Under the pieces are notes generated by a model. That model saw only the letters and a program-made list of their open reading frames with translations, did no database searches and was not told the origin of the DNA. Shown here piece after piece: positions 35,194 to 48,000 of a DNA stretch of 64,000 bases; position 1 is the first letter of the stretch, and the number at the start of each line of letters is the position of its first letter. The stretch is taken from contig CM037585.1 of NCBI GenBank assembly GCA_021018995.1, positions 123,346,831 through 123,410,830 of the forward strand, read 5' to 3'. The stretch comes from Chloranthus sessilifolius (taxonomy: Eukaryota; Streptophyta; Magnoliopsida; Chloranthales; Chloranthaceae). The position numbers and the translations under genes were made by a program.

Positions 35194-36449
35194 ATGTGCA
35201 CTAGAGGTAAAGGCAGACCGAGAGGCGATCGTATATGAAACACAAAGAGTGCTGAAGGGATCACCACTGATTCAAATAGGATTCCAATTGGTGAGAGAGA
35301 TCCTCTAGAAGAAGGAAACTAAGGAAGAGATAAAAGAGAGACGATGGCACGAGCCATGGAGACTGTGGCCAATGCGATGGCACAACTGAGTTGATGGCTA
35401 CGAATAATGCTAATAATCATCAGCATCAACCTCTACCTTCGACATTTATAGAGTTTAGGAGGATGCGTCCTCCCAGTTTCTCAAGACAGCCGATTCACTT
35501 GAGGTAGAAAAGTGGCTTAATGAGATGGAGAAAATCTTCAGTGTGCTTCCTTGTATTAAGGATGAGAAGGTTAGGTGAGCTGCTTTCAAGTTGGACGGGG
35601 AGGCCACCCATGGTGGAAATCAGTATCAAGGACAAGAGAACAAGAAAACCCAAATGCTTTGTGTACTTGGGAAAAATTTGTTGAGGAGTTCAATGAGCAA
35701 TACTTTTCCAAAGTGGTAAGGAATCAGATGGAGGTTAAATTTATTCAATTGGAACAAGGACGGATGACCGTGTGAGAGTACAGAACAGAGTTTGCAAGAC
35801 TCTCAAGATTTGCACTAGAGCACATAGCCTCGGATGCAATGAAGGCTAAGAAGTTCCAACGCGACTTAAGGCTGAATATTCAAGATATAGTCTCGATGTT
35901 TGAGTTGGAGACTCATGCGGGAGTAATGGGCAAGGCCCTTGTAGCCAAGGAAGACATAGAGAAAATATATAAAAGAAGGGACCAACAGAATAACGGTAAG
36001 GCAAATCAGGTGAGGTCAAGTGGCTATGAGTAGGCAAACAAGAGGCCTAAGTTTTTAGTACTGACACCAAGGCAATTGAGTCATAGTGTCTACTCAAGAC
36101 CGTTTGTGCCTACGCTTAGTAGATTCGCTTGCCCATCAGGCCCTACGATCACCACGGGGGCATCTGTTGCACAAAGCCAGTCAAGAGCAGCATCGTCTAC
36201 TCTTGTTGAGACATGTGCACATTGTGGGAAAGCACATAAGACCGTAGATTGTAGACGGAATTTAGGAGGATATTTTAAGTGTGAAAAAATAGGGCACATG
36301 ATAAGGGATTACGATGAGCTAAGAAAGGAAGGAACGACTTCAGTTGCAACACAGAGGCCTAAACGACCCATGCACCCTACTGTGCAAGGCCGTGCATATG
36401 CTGTCACTGTCTGGATCCCCAGACATCCAACAACATCATACAAGGTATA
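35194..36449 (+). pseudogene. Element B gag
   Basis: It begins ATG with the basic peptide MCTRGKGRPRGDR, soon followed by a stop. Capsid blocks follow: KWLNEMEKIFSVLPC, WEKFVEEFNEQYFSKVVRNQ, EYRTEFARLSRFALEH, then a zinc-knuckle region (CAHCGKAHKTVDC intact, and YFKCEKIGHMIRDYDE, which has lost its first and last Cys). From 35575 to 36449 the main frame is constant, with nonsense codons such as TGA before EYRTEF where CGA would be expected. Confidence 0.9.
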
Positions 36450-37060
36450 ATCCATTTGAATTATCAGTCTTCACTTAAACTTTTTAATGGATTTTGTTGT
36501 AGTTTGTTTTTAATACATGCAATTCATGAGTACCACCGCACACTTTTACACTATAAATTGAGTTACATGTTTGACACGTAGGTACTCTACATTTATATCA
36601 AAGTAGCGACATTTGTTATCATAAAGCACGCGTATTAATAAACCCAGGTTCTACATACTCCTTCGTAACTCCACAGTTCGTGATCGAATTGAGCGTCATT
36701 CTAAAAATTTTAGATTTTATTTTGGTCGTGTCAGTTCCTACGGAAAGTATAGTGAGCACGGATATGTTTTGTCGATCGATTGTCATTTTAGTAGAGGGAC
36801 ACGAGACAACAACAGATCTCATTCTATTTATATGCAAGGATTCGATGTGATCCTTGGCATGGATTGGCTATCCGCTTACCATGCAAGCGTCGATTACCTA
36901 CGGAAAGTAGTTACTTTTCGTCCTTCGAAGGAAAAGTTATTCAGGTTTTGTGATGTCAAATCCAGTGTAGCACCGTTTATTTTTGCGATTCGAGCCGAAC
37001 AACTGATGAGAAATGGGTGCAATGGATACCTCACATTTTTACAAGAGCAACGGGAAGAGA
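36450..37060 (+). pseudogene. Element B protease region
   Basis: About 190 bases after gag are poorly recognisable. The protease end then appears as [19 protein letters not shown] (from about 36840), with a frame change just before it. The DSGA active-site block is not clearly visible, so part of the protease is degraded. Confidence 0.7.
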
Positions 37061-38745
37061 AGAACAATATTATCGATATTCCAATTGCATGCGTGTTTCC
37101 AGACGTGTTTCCTGAAGAGCTACCAGAATTACCACCAAATCGAGAAGTTGAGTTCGCAATTGACTTAGCTTCAAGCACGGAACCAGTGTCGAAAGCGCCG
37201 GATAAGATGGCTCCGACCAAGTTGAAAGAGTTGAAGGAACAATTGCAAGAACTCTTAGACAAAATATTTGTAAGATCAAATGTTTCTCCTTGGGGAACAC
37301 CGGTCTTATTTGTCAAGAAGAAGGATAGGTCGATAAGATTGTACATCGACTATCGTCAATTAAATAAATTAACGATCAAGAATCGCTATCCACTCCCCAG
37401 GATCGATGATCTCTTTGATCAATTGCAAAGGGCAAGGTTCTTTTCCAAGATCAATTGGAGATCAGGCTACCACCAGTTGAAAGTTAAAGTTGAAGATATT
37501 CAGAAGACGACATTCAGAACTAGGTATGGGCAATACGAGTTTTTAGTGATGCATTTCGGTTTAACCAATGCGCCAACTTCATTCACGGACCTGATGAATA
37601 GGGTATTTAAATCACATCTTGACAAATGTGTAGTCGTATTCGTGGATGATATCCTCATCTACTCGAAGTCAAAGGAAGAACACGAGCAACATCTGCGGAC
37701 TCTACAGACATTACGTGAATAGCAGCTATATGTGAAGCTCAACAAGTGTGAGTTCTTGTTAGAACAAGTGAGCTTCTTAGGACATGTTGTCTTTGAAATG
37801 GGTGTTATGGTTGATCCGGCAAAGATAGAGGTCGTTGTACAATGGGAACAACCAAAGACCATAATAGAAGTACGAAGTTTCCTAGGATTGGCTGGTTACT
37901 ATAGGAGATTTATAGAAGGCTTTTCTAAGATATCAGGACCACTCACACAACTTACGAGGAAGAATGTGAAGTTTGAGTGGATCGAGTCGTGTGAGAGGAG
38001 TTTTTAGGAACTTAAGAGAAGTCTTACCTCTGCACAAGTGCTTGCTATTCCATCAGGTAGTGGAGGTTATGTCGTGTTTAGTGATGCATCACATAGTGGA
38101 TTGGTCTGTGTTCTTAACCAAAATGAGAAAGTTATAGCTTATAGTTCGAGACAGCTCAAGGATCATAAAAAGAATTACCCGACACATAATCTTGAACTAG
38201 CTACGGTGATTTTTGCTTTAAAAATATGGAGGCACTACCTCTATGAAGAAACTTTTGAGATATTTACAGACCACAAAAGCCTCAAGTGCCTGTTTACGCA
38301 GAAGGTCCTGAATATGAGGCAGAGAAGATGGGTTGAGTTTCTCAAAGATTATGATTGCTCCATTCAATATCACCTAGGCAAAGCGAATGTTGTGGCAGGT
38401 GCATTGAGTCGAAAGAATTCAACTCAGTTATCGAGCCTCATTATGGGAATCTGTAGATGAAAATTGTTAGAAGACATTTTATTATATGACACAAAGATCG
38501 AGGTGAAAGATTCAGTAGCCTTATTGGCAAATATCACTATCTGATCGACGATCTTCGATAACATCTTTGGGCTTTAGATGAAAGATGCAGAACTTACCGA
38601 GATCAGATGAGGTGTGATCGATGCTATTAGACCAGATTTCTCCATCAAGGAGGATGGATCGCTACTATTCAAAGGGAGCCTATGCATACCGATCGATGTC
38701 GATCTCTGACAAACGATCTTAGAAGAGGCCCATAAGTCAAAATAC
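37061..38745 (+). pseudogene. Element B reverse transcriptase and RNase H
   Basis: Linker [20 protein letters not shown], then RT blocks [67 protein letters not shown] and the catalytic [12 protein letters not shown] with both Asp intact. RNase H follows with [35 protein letters not shown] and [11 protein letters not shown]. The last motif reads [10 protein letters not shown] where the family has NVVADALSRK, so the final catalytic Asp is Gly. The frame is unbroken through 38460 apart from nonsense codons. The sequence then runs into TILEEAHKSKY, where solo LTR F is inserted. Confidence 0.95.
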
Positions 38746-39047
38746 GCTATTATAGACACCCTAATTTTTCCCTCTCGGAGCATACAAACCTATTCGGTCA
38801 ACCTTCGACCTTGCCCATGACTTTTAGAAAGAACTTATCTTCTCTGAAAGCCTTAAAATCCTAATACGAGGACCATATACTAAAACAATAGTATATGGCT
38901 AAACACAGGCTAAAACAATAGCTCTATGGCTCAGACCCCACAATCCTAATACGGGGACTATATACTAAAACAATAGTATATAGTCGAAGCACAGGCTAAA
39001 ACAATAGCCTTGTGGTTCGGACCCAACTTAGCCCAGGGAAAATCCGG

Positions 39048-39615
39048 AATTACGCGCCCACACAAGTGCGAGCAATTCAATTATACGCCCCATAGCTAGT
39101 GCGCAATTGGTCCCATTTGGACCAGGCCGGTTCTTCCTGTGGGCCGCCTTAGGAGCTGATTTCGTGCCCTTCTCAGCGCGCCCAATCAGATTGCACGCCC
39201 CATCACCGGCTTGTAATTGGTCCCACTTGAACCAGTCCTTTACTTTTCATAGACCGCCTTGAGACTCGATTTTGTGCCCTCACTGGTGCATGTAATTGAT
39301 TACGCACTCAACCACCTGCGCGTAATTGGTTCCCAAGTGAACCTGGCCTCTAGTTCCCTAGACTGCTTGAATTCCTCGATTAAGCGCACATGATCTGGCG
39401 CTTAATCAAATTGCACGCAGTAAACAGGGCACGCAATTATTTCTGATTGGATTGGAACTAGGACACCTGACTAAGCCAGTCAGCCGGTCACTCACTAAGT
39501 CGGTCACCGACTCAGAGTGATTAAGCGCTCGGGATAGGGTGCGTAATCCAATTAAGTGCACCAGGCAGGGCGCGTAATTAGATTTGACCGACTAATTACG
39601 CACCTCCCACAGGGT
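39048..39615. repeat. Dyad cluster in solo LTR F (GCGCGTAATTA / TAATTACGCGC)
   Basis: Many variants of GCGCGTAATT, GCGCTTAATCA and their complements (for example ACTAATTACGCACC) occur in both orientations, ending about 20 bp upstream of the TATA box. CACTGACTC/GGTCAC-like words intersperse. Confidence 0.7.
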
Positions 39616-39632
39616 GAGCAATTACCCGAATA

Positions 39633-39644
39633 TCTATAAATAGA
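39633..39644 (+). promoter_or_regulatory. TATA box of solo LTR F
   Basis: TCTATAAATAGA, followed by a C run. A typical LTR core promoter located just after the dyad cluster. Confidence 0.7.
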
Positions 39645-40414
39645 CCCCCCTACCCCACATCCATGAACATCAAGCAATCGAGTTTTCGAGTTCCTTTCCT
39701 CCAAGCTTTGGGATTTCGAGATTCTCACTTTGGCGCTTAGCCTCAGGTAACTTCTTGGTTCTAGTTCTTAATTTCTTTTATGGTTTTAGGTTGTAGTTCT
39801 TAAGTTCTAGTTTTTAGTCCTTAGTTTCTAACCTTAGATTTTAGGTTTTGATTTTAGTTCTTAATCTCTGGTTCTCAGCTTTTAGAACCAGTTCTTAGTT
39901 TTTTAGTCTTAAATTTCAAATCTAGTTTTTAGCTCTAGTTCTAAATTCTAGTTCTCTTTCTAGTTCTAGTTTTTTCTAGTTTTTATTCTCTTAATTTCTA
40001 GATTTTCAATTTCAACTCTAAATTTTCAAATTCAAATTATTGGTTTTCTTTATCTCTGATTCTAGGTTTTAATTCCTAGAACCAGTTCTTAATTTTAGTC
40101 TCTAAATTTCTGGTTCTAGTTCTTAATCTCTAGAACCAGTTCTTAGTCCTTAATTACTCTAGATCGTAGCCTTTATTTTCAAATTCTAGTTTTTAGTCTC
40201 TTCTAATTCATAATTTTTCAGCTTTAATTTGGATCTTCAAAATCCCTTAATTTCAATCTTCAAAATCCTAACTTTTCAATTCCAAACTAGTTTTTCAATC
40301 TATATTACCTTTAAAACAACCCTTAGCCAATCGATTTGCCCAAGGGAGCTTACAAAGGATACCCAGGAACGGGGCCGATGCTCCTTAGCATAGCAGGCCA
40401 AACCCCCATTTTTT

Positions 40415-40880
40415 TAGACTTCTAATAGAAGTAGAATACTTAAAATAGTTAAATTTCTAGTAGAAGTAGGATGCTTAAAATAATTAGATTTCTAGTAGAA
40501 ATAAGATACTTAAAATAATTAGACGTCTAACATAAGTAGGATATTTAAAATAATTAGACTTCTAGTAAAAATAGGGTATTTAAAATAATTAGACTTTTAA
40601 TAGAATTAGGATGCCTAAGTTAACTAGACTTCTAATAGAATTAAAATATTTAAGTTAATTAGACTATTAATAGAATTAGGATATTTAGATTAATTAGATT
40701 CCTAGCAGAATTAGAAGACTAATACCAATTCGACTTCTAATAAGATCAGGATACTTAAGTTAGTCAGACTCCTAAAAGGGTTAGCCTATTGAGATTAATT
40801 AAACTTCTAGTATAATTAGGTGATTAGATTAATTAGAGTCCCGGTAGGACTAGGAAAACTAAAGCAATTAGACTTAGAGA
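40415..40880. repeat. Tandem repeat in LTR F, period about 39 bp
   Basis: About eleven diverged units of the form TTAGACTTCTAATAGAAGTA GGATACTTAAAATAA lie in the 3' half of the LTR. The preceding 39755-40300 is low-complexity TTCTAGTTCTTA-like sequence. Confidence 0.85.
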
Positions 40881-41193
40881 AGGAATAGAAAAACTATATA
40901 AACTAAACTCCTAGGTGACCTAGTGTTGCTGGCGTTGGCCGACTGACGATCCAGTAAAGAAGTTGAACCTACAACCCAAAAGGTGTGATCAGTGACGTGT
41001 TGTAGCGTCAATAAACATCTGTAATTGGCGAACGCAACGAACTAGGTATTTTCCTCTTAGAATTTACCTTTTATCTCTATAATTTAATATCTTTTAACTT
41101 ATCATTCATCGCCTTTGCCAGAGTCCACTTGGAATTGGGCCACTCTCTTCGGGAACCGAAAAAAATCCAGAAAAAGCGTGTACCAACAGCTAT

Positions 41194-42407
41194 TCATCTG
41201 GGTGGTACCAAGATGTACCAAAATCTAAAAAAGAGTTTTGGTGGAGAGGTTTGAAGAAAGATTTCACCGAGTACGTCTCAAAGTACTTAGTGTGTCAGCA
41301 AGTGAAGGTGGATCACCGACATCCATCAGGTTTATTACAACCGCTACCGATACCAGAATGGAAATGAAAATCCATTTCCATAGATTTTATTTTGGGATTA
41401 CCAAGAACGATGAAGGGACATGATGTTATATGGGTAATCATCGATAGACTAACTAAGTCAACCTATTTCTTATCTTACAATACCAAGTATATAGCGAGTA
41501 GGCTTTGCATTGATATACCTGAAAGAGATTGTCAGGTTACATGGGATTCCTATGAGCATTGTTTCATATAGAGACCCATTGTATACGTCACAGCTTTGGC
41601 AGAAATTTCAAGAGGGAATGGGTTCAAGACTAGACTTCAGCTCGACATTTCACCGATAAACAGATAGACAGACTGAAAGGGTGAACCAGATTGTAGAAGA
41701 CATGCTACGAGCTTGTATGCTTGATTTTTAAGGATCATGGGATCAGCATCTACCTCTGATTGAGTTTGCATACAACAATAGTACTATATGACTCCCTATG
41801 AAGCACTATATGGAAGAAGATATAAATCTTCGATTAGCTAGGGAGAAATCAGAGAGAAATTCATTTTGGGTCCGAAAATCATTGAAAGTACAACCGTAGC
41901 AGTACGTTTGATCCATGAGAGATTTAAGGTAGCACAAAGTCGACAGAAGATCTACGCCGATTTGAAAAGAACGGGTGTTGAGTTTCAACAAGGAGATAAC
42001 GTGTTCATAAAAATGTCACCCACGAAGGGTGTAATGCACTTCGAAAAATATGAGAAGTTGAGCCTACGTTACGTTGGACCATTTGAGGTTTTGGGACGAG
42101 TTGGTGAAGTTGTATATCAGATTGCTCTACCACTACAACTATCGAGCATGCACAACGTATTTCACGTGTTGATGCTAAGGAAGTATGTGAAGGATCCAAC
42201 TCACGTCCTAGACTATCAACCGATTGAGATTCAAAAAGACTTGACCATTAGAGAAGAGCCGATACAGATTCTTGATCGGTAGGAGCAGGTGTTACGTACC
42301 AAAAGTATTCCATTGGTACTTGTGAGATGGCGAAACCATTCACCGGAAGAAGCTACATGGGAATGCGAGTCGGACATAAGCGATAATTATCCACAACTCT
42401 TCGAATG
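41194..42407 (+). pseudogene. Element B integrase with chromodomain-like tail
   Basis: Resumes after F with HLGGTKMYQNLKKSFWWRGL and a zinc-finger end YLVCQQVKVDH, in which the first Cys of the usual CxxC is Tyr. Traces of the DDE core follow in shifting frames (SIDFILGLPRTMKGHDVIWV). The C-terminal part is clear from 41866: DLKRTGVEFQQGDNVFIKMS, LSLRYVGPFEVLGRVGEV, MHNVFHVLMLRKYV. After a stop comes VRWRNHSPEEATWECESD, the chromodomain-like tail of Tekay integrases, ending NYPQLFE at about 42407. Several frameshifts and stops. Confidence 0.92.
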
Positions 42408-43130
42408 AGTCTCAAACATGTAAAGTTTTGAGTTATTTCAATGTGCGACATAACTTAGTAAATCATAGTATATGAGTTATTATTTATTAATTGTGATTAG
42501 TAGACATTGTGCTAAGGGTGTCATATGCAAATCGCAAATCATCAAGTATTACCGGAATTAGACTAAAGAAAGTCCACGAATTAATTCAACATGATAAGTG
42601 TATGTGTATGGATTTTATACTTGAATTTCAGGTATAAATGAAGGGAATTAGGCATGGGTAAAGAGATATAAGAAACCTAAACCGAAAAATGTGCAAATCG
42701 AAAGAAACTGCAGAACTCGTGTGCGCGAGATGTAAAGTCGCTCGCGTGACTTCTTCATATATCCACGTGAGAAAAAAAAAGGGGTAACACAGTTGCTCAC
42801 GCAACTGTTCAGAGGCCGATTTTAACTTGAAAGTCACTCGCACGACTTTATAAGTCACTCGCGCGACATCGAAAGTCGCTCCCGCGACTATGGGGCTATA
42901 TTAGGCCTACGGGCAAAAAAAATTCATCTTTTTAGGCGCGAAAACTTTTCGAAAGCTAAGGTTTCTCCCCAAATCTGTGCACCCTTCTTCCATTGTATTC
43001 GCTACGGATTGACTTCGGGTTCGCTAGCACCTTGATTGGCAGGGGTTTTCTTCGAAATCTCTTCGCACAAAATGGGTAAGATTTGTGGATTTGAGTTTAT
43101 TTCCTTCATTTTTCTTGTGAAATAGACAAA
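42408..43130 (+). other. Spacer before the element B accessory ORF, with dyads
   Basis: Non-coding. Variants of GTCGCTCGCGCGACTT lie at 42727-42892, the same motif as in the LTR. A weak TATA-like GGGGCTATATTAGG follows at about 42892-42905. The accessory ORF starts about 230 bp further on. Confidence 0.55.
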
Positions 43131-44321
43131 ATGGGTCCGAAGAAAGTATCGGCTTCCAAACCCTTATCGTCTAAGCGACCTAAGGTGGATCTTCCACCGA
43201 TCATGAGGGAACAACCCTTCGAATGGTGGGATTTAAAGAAATTTGAGGTGGAGTGGTCGATTGACCCAAATTTATTAGAGGGCCACGGAACTACGAATTA
43301 GACCCTCGAATATCTAACCGCCGCTAAGATGAAATCACTCCTAGAGCCATTTCATACCCATTATTGCCCTAGGCTAGTACACCTATTTTATCAAAATTTG
43401 AAAATGAGCGCCGATGAAACATAATTTGTGACCATGATCGACGGCCACAAATTTCAATTCGACCTAGGCGATATCGCTATCGCGATGGAATGCCCATCGA
43501 GATACGTGGAAGGTGGGGCATTGCAACCCCAAAATTCCGTGAAAATACCATTCCAAGAGATCATCGCCAACATGACCAAAGGACTAACCGGATCCAGGTT
43601 ATCGGCTAAGAGAGTCCAGTTACCCCATTACATGCGTACTCTTGACATAATTTTTTGGAAGAATTTGTTTCCGCTCGAACCTGAGCAGAAAAGGAGAGAC
43701 AGTCTTCTCCAGACCTTATATTTAGTCTATTAAGAGAAGTGGTTCTCCTCCCCTACGGTAGTCGGTGAAGGGATAGTATATGCCCAAAACAATGCGAGAC
43801 AGGGTGCTCATCGGGTAACCCTCAAGCATTTGCTGTATGCTCGGTTGATCACACGGATGTTCGAGTAATACATGAACGAGTAGGCTAAAAGGGGTTATCA
43901 TATTTCACGAAATGAGCCCTGACTCACCGGCAACACCTAGAGGTACAGATATGAGGACTTAAAGATTAGCCTCACTAGTTTAAATGCGAGCGTGAAGCGC
44001 CACCAAACTGAAGAGCTTGTCGTAGCTTGCACGGAAAGCCCATCAACAACAACTACAACAACAACCCCAACAACCATACCATGGAGCAGGTGGATGGACC
44101 TCCAAGAGCAATTGCTTGGGCAAGTAGTCTAGCAGAACATTGATATCAGGCACCAGCTCGACTACCAAGACACCTTGCTCCATGATACGATGCGCTACAT
44201 GTACCCCTCCGACTACTTGCAGCGCATGGTAGAGGCACAGGTATACAGGCCAGATGCATCTAGTTCTGGAGCTGGAGGCACCAATGATGAGGCCAAGCAG
44301 CCAAGTGGTGATGAGGACTAG
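43131..44321 (+). pseudogene. Element B accessory ORF downstream of integrase (396-codon frame)
   Basis: From ATG at 43131 one frame runs exactly to TAG at 44319-44321, with no frameshift in 1.19 kb, only internal nonsense codons (43299, 43731, 43866 and others). The product starts with a basic Lys/Ser segment (MGPKKVSASKPLSSKRPK). It continues with a hydrophobic/charged fold containing YLTAAKMKSLLEPFHTHY, VHLFYQNLKMSADE, HKFQFDLGDIAIAMECPS and LPHYMRTLDIIFWKNL, and ends with a Thr tract and an acidic, Gly-rich tail. This resembles the extra 'plant transposon protein' ORFs placed 3' of pol in some plant gypsy elements; function unknown. It is on the same strand as pol. Confidence 0.75.
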
Positions 44322-44997
44322 CCGAGGGGCCATAGTTGTGGGATTTTTTTTTATGTTATGTTTAATTTCAAAAAATTTGTAAATTTTGGATATTAGTTCT
44401 CAAAACTCTGGTTGGAAATTTTAGGTAAATTAATTGTAATTATGCAAATGAATTACGTAGATAGTGGCATGGATGCCATGCGATAATGGTTTAAACTTTT
44501 GGATGGTTTGTCTAATTTATGTTGAATATTGAAATTGTCTTTGGAAAATGTGAATGATTTTGTCGTGATGGGCATGTACAAACGATTGTGAATAGTATTA
44601 TTGCGGGTGCAATCCATAAGTTCATTATGGAAATCCTTGTGTAGTTGTCCATATATCGAATGTGGATAAAATTTTTGTAGGTAAAATTAGTGGTAAATAT
44701 GCAGAGTAACGTGTGCCACAATGCAAAGGAATATGCAGAGAAATTGTGAGTGTGCGCAGGAGTAATGGTGGTTAGATTGCTAATAGCTTACTATTGTGTT
44801 AGCTCATTTTGCTAGAATAAATCGTATGACCATTCTGTCAAACTCGTTGTGAATAAATTATGGAGAATGTATGGCTGGTTAAATGTGAATGTGTTCTCTT
44901 CTATAGAGAATCTAAATTTTATTGTTGGTCCTATGTGTTCTCTCGGTACGTCATTGCGAAGCAACTGAACCATCAACAATTTTCAAGGACGAAAATT
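44322..44997 (+). other. Element B 3' untranslated region
   Basis: AT-rich sequence without ORFs on the sense strand between the accessory ORF and the polypurine tract. Confidence 0.6.
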
Positions 44998-45014
44998 TTA
45001 TAAGGAGGGGAGGA
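44998..45014 (+). other. Element B polypurine tract
   Basis: TTATAAGGAGGGGAGGA lies directly before the 3' LTR start TGTAATATCCCC. Confidence 0.9.
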
Positions 45015-48000
45015 TGTAATATCCCCAAATTTTGGAAAATCGTGTAAGTCAGTTGGTAGGCATGTCAGTACGGCGCACTATGTCGTTCCAGATTTAATAG
45101 ATCACTTAGACTGTTTAAAGTTCATTCAAAGATGTGTGGATAGAACAAACACCGAAGTTAGGTGTGTGGGGTTTCACAAGGGAACCAAAACAACTTGACA
45201 AAAATACATATATGTGTGTATGTGCTTCTCATAGAAGCTAACACTATATATAAAAGGCAATGGCTTGTTGGGAAGCCATTACCTTGCCTTGCATTTCGAA
45301 GCTAAGAGAGAAGTAAGAAGACAACCCTTGCTTCCGTGTGAACCGTTACCGCCGAAGATGCGAGTACGCAATCGATCTTCTACGCAAGACCACGCATTGT
45401 GAGCGTAAGTTGGAAGAGTCGATTCGTCAAAGTGGGAACGTGTGTGAAACCTTGGTGAGAAACCCTCTTGGGAGGGAGTAACCTAGTGTGATTGCCAAGA
45501 GTTTTATTGAGTTGATTGTGTATACTGGCAAGGATAAAACCTTTGAGCGCATCATAAAATGATTGCGAGAGGTCGAGTCTTCAAGCCCTTCTGACACAAG
45601 GGATAAGAGCGCAGTGGATCTTGAGTTTTGGATCGAAAGATCACACGAGAATCCTACGAACTAATGAGTTAAGATCTTGTGAATTTGAGTGCATTAAATG
45701 TGAATTAATGATGATAAATGAAGGCAGTTAACGCCCTAAATATGTTACATTTAATGTGAATAAGAGTTAAGTGAAAGGGGGATAAGAAAGAAAATCGAAT
45801 TTCGGGTAAAATTGCTAAAACCCCGAAAGTCGCTTGCTCGACCTTAGGAATAGCGCCAGTGTAAGTCGCTCGCCCAAGTTAGGCTTCAGAATAGCCTGAA
45901 AATATGGGTAGATTAGTCGCTCGCGCGACTCAATAGGTGCCAGGAGAAGTTGCTCGCGTGATCTTGAACTCTCACACGTGACTATCTCAGGCAATTTTGA
46001 AAGACAAATGAACAAACACAGTCGCTTGCGCTAAGCCGCACGACTGGGGTGTGCCTGGTGGAGTCGCTCATGTGACTGAGGTAGTTTGTGCTATTTTGGA
46101 TTTTTCTTAAAAAAATTTTGAATATTTGTTGTATATGATCCTTTTAGAATCGATTAGTGACCTGTGAACACATTGGAATGTAGGTGATAAATTGGATGTT
46201 TGTGTGAGGATCTTCGCCTCATTTTGCGTATTTTACGTATTTTCGTGAGTCGTGAGGTAGGAAAATTTCAATAATATTTACATTTATGTGATTTGTATAG
46301 ACATTGTGATATGATATAACTTGCTTTAATTTTTACAAACATGAGCTTTGTATATGGATTCCAAAATATGTGTTTCGAAATGTGAACTCCGTTAAGAATA
46401 TGATTTCTGTTAAGAAACGTGAACTCCGTCAAGGAAGAGAACTTTGTTAAGAATGTGCATAAGAACTTCGTATAGATGCCTTATTAATTATAAATTAATC
46501 ACATTGATAAACTACATGGTGATAAACTATATGTTAGAACTTGCAATATGATTTAAGATTCGGGCAGAACGAATCCCCATCGTGTATTGGTACGACGGGA
46601 AATCCGTACATTTACACCGGCCAACGATAACTTTAGCCGCACAAGTGACCCTCCTAGTGTAGGGTCTTGCACACTTCGAAAATGGTTCAATTGAATGACG
46701 ATGGTTCAAGGATTCCCATTGATATATGTGAGGCTCTCAATGTTATATTCGTCTAAGAGACTGATCAGTCATATAATTTATCATTTTATCACCCTTAACT
46801 TAGTAATGTTAGGCCATAGTTTGTTACTAACAAATTGATGATGTGCAGATATTAGAGATAACTAGCAAAATAGAGTAAAAGTGTTAATATTTATCAAAAT
46901 AAACTCAAAAAGTAATAAGAAAAACGATTGAACGAAAAAGATGTTTTCTGCCTATTGAAAGTTAGAGAATCATAATTTATGATTCTGTAAAAAGAGACAA
47001 AAAGAAGAAAAGCAAAAAATCATAATTTAGAAAATCGTCAACTGAGAAATCTATGAAAGATAGAAAATTATGATTAACAATTTTCTAAAAAAAAGAAGAA
47101 AATGAGAAATTGTGATTTTCGATTTCCCAGAAAAGAAGCTTTCCTACCGTTGTTGTTGTTGTTGATCACATGCATATTACACCGCTATGAATAGAATTAG
47201 AAGATATATGAGATTAGAAGTCTGGTGAGTCACGGATCTTAGAAGATTGATGAAGATAAGCTTTAGGAAATCTCGGTTGCTGAAATAAAGGACAACAATC
47301 AATAAGCACATCTACCGTCTAAATAAAAAAGGTAAAATTAGGAATTAGAGTTTTATTAGGAATCTTTTATTTTTAGTAGTTTCTTTTATTAGAATTAGAA
47401 GTCTTTGTAAATTAACTCCTTATGATCTATAAATAAGAGAGCTTGGTATAGGAATAATCATCGAAGAATTTCAGCATCAATTGACGCCTGAGGTTAGATT
47501 TTCTTTCGATCAAAGTAGTGTATAATAGTTAGAGTAGATTAGATATCAGAAGTTTCTCAAGAGCAATTGACGACTGCAATTGAGTGCGGAAGATTAGTGT
47601 AGATATCCTAGTTTCTCAGAAGCAATTGACGACTGCGGCTAAGGGGTGAAAGATATATTTATTTGCTTTCTAGTTTAGATTTTATTTTCTTTTATTTACA
47701 GCTTTGTAAACATCTCCAAGTTTTAATTTGAATTGATGACTCAGGTTAGAATTTACAGATTAGTGTAACGATTTTTACTTTTTCATCTTCAATTTTCTAA
47801 GGTTTGATTGACACAGATTTTAGGAAGTTGTTGATTAGATTAAATTTGTATTGATAGGATCTTATACTTAATTGACGACCAATGCTAAGAAACTAAAGAT
47901 ATGGTGTAACGATACTATTTATTTTCATAAATATCCAATAGCTAAAGATTGGAATTGACGACCCCAATCTGAAGAAGGAAGATTTAGGATTTATTTTATG

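Larger units (their letters stand above)
38751..41188 (+). mobile_element. Solo LTR F inserted between element B RNase H and integrase
   Basis: Flanked by the perfect duplication GCTAT (38746-38750 and 41189-41193). Removing it restores the pol reading ...HKSKYAIHLGGTKMYQNLK. It begins TATAGACACCC (a TGTAGACACCC-type end with TG mutated) and ends ACCAACA. A TATA box (TCTATAAATAG at 39633-39644) is followed by a transcribed-type leader. No internal coding region is present, so it is a solo LTR, by its ends and size most like a Tat-lineage LTR. Confidence 0.9.

Noticed and set aside
44043-44333. Cys/Val/Leu-rich minus-strand ORF
   Set aside because: Opposite-strand reading of the end of the element B accessory ORF.
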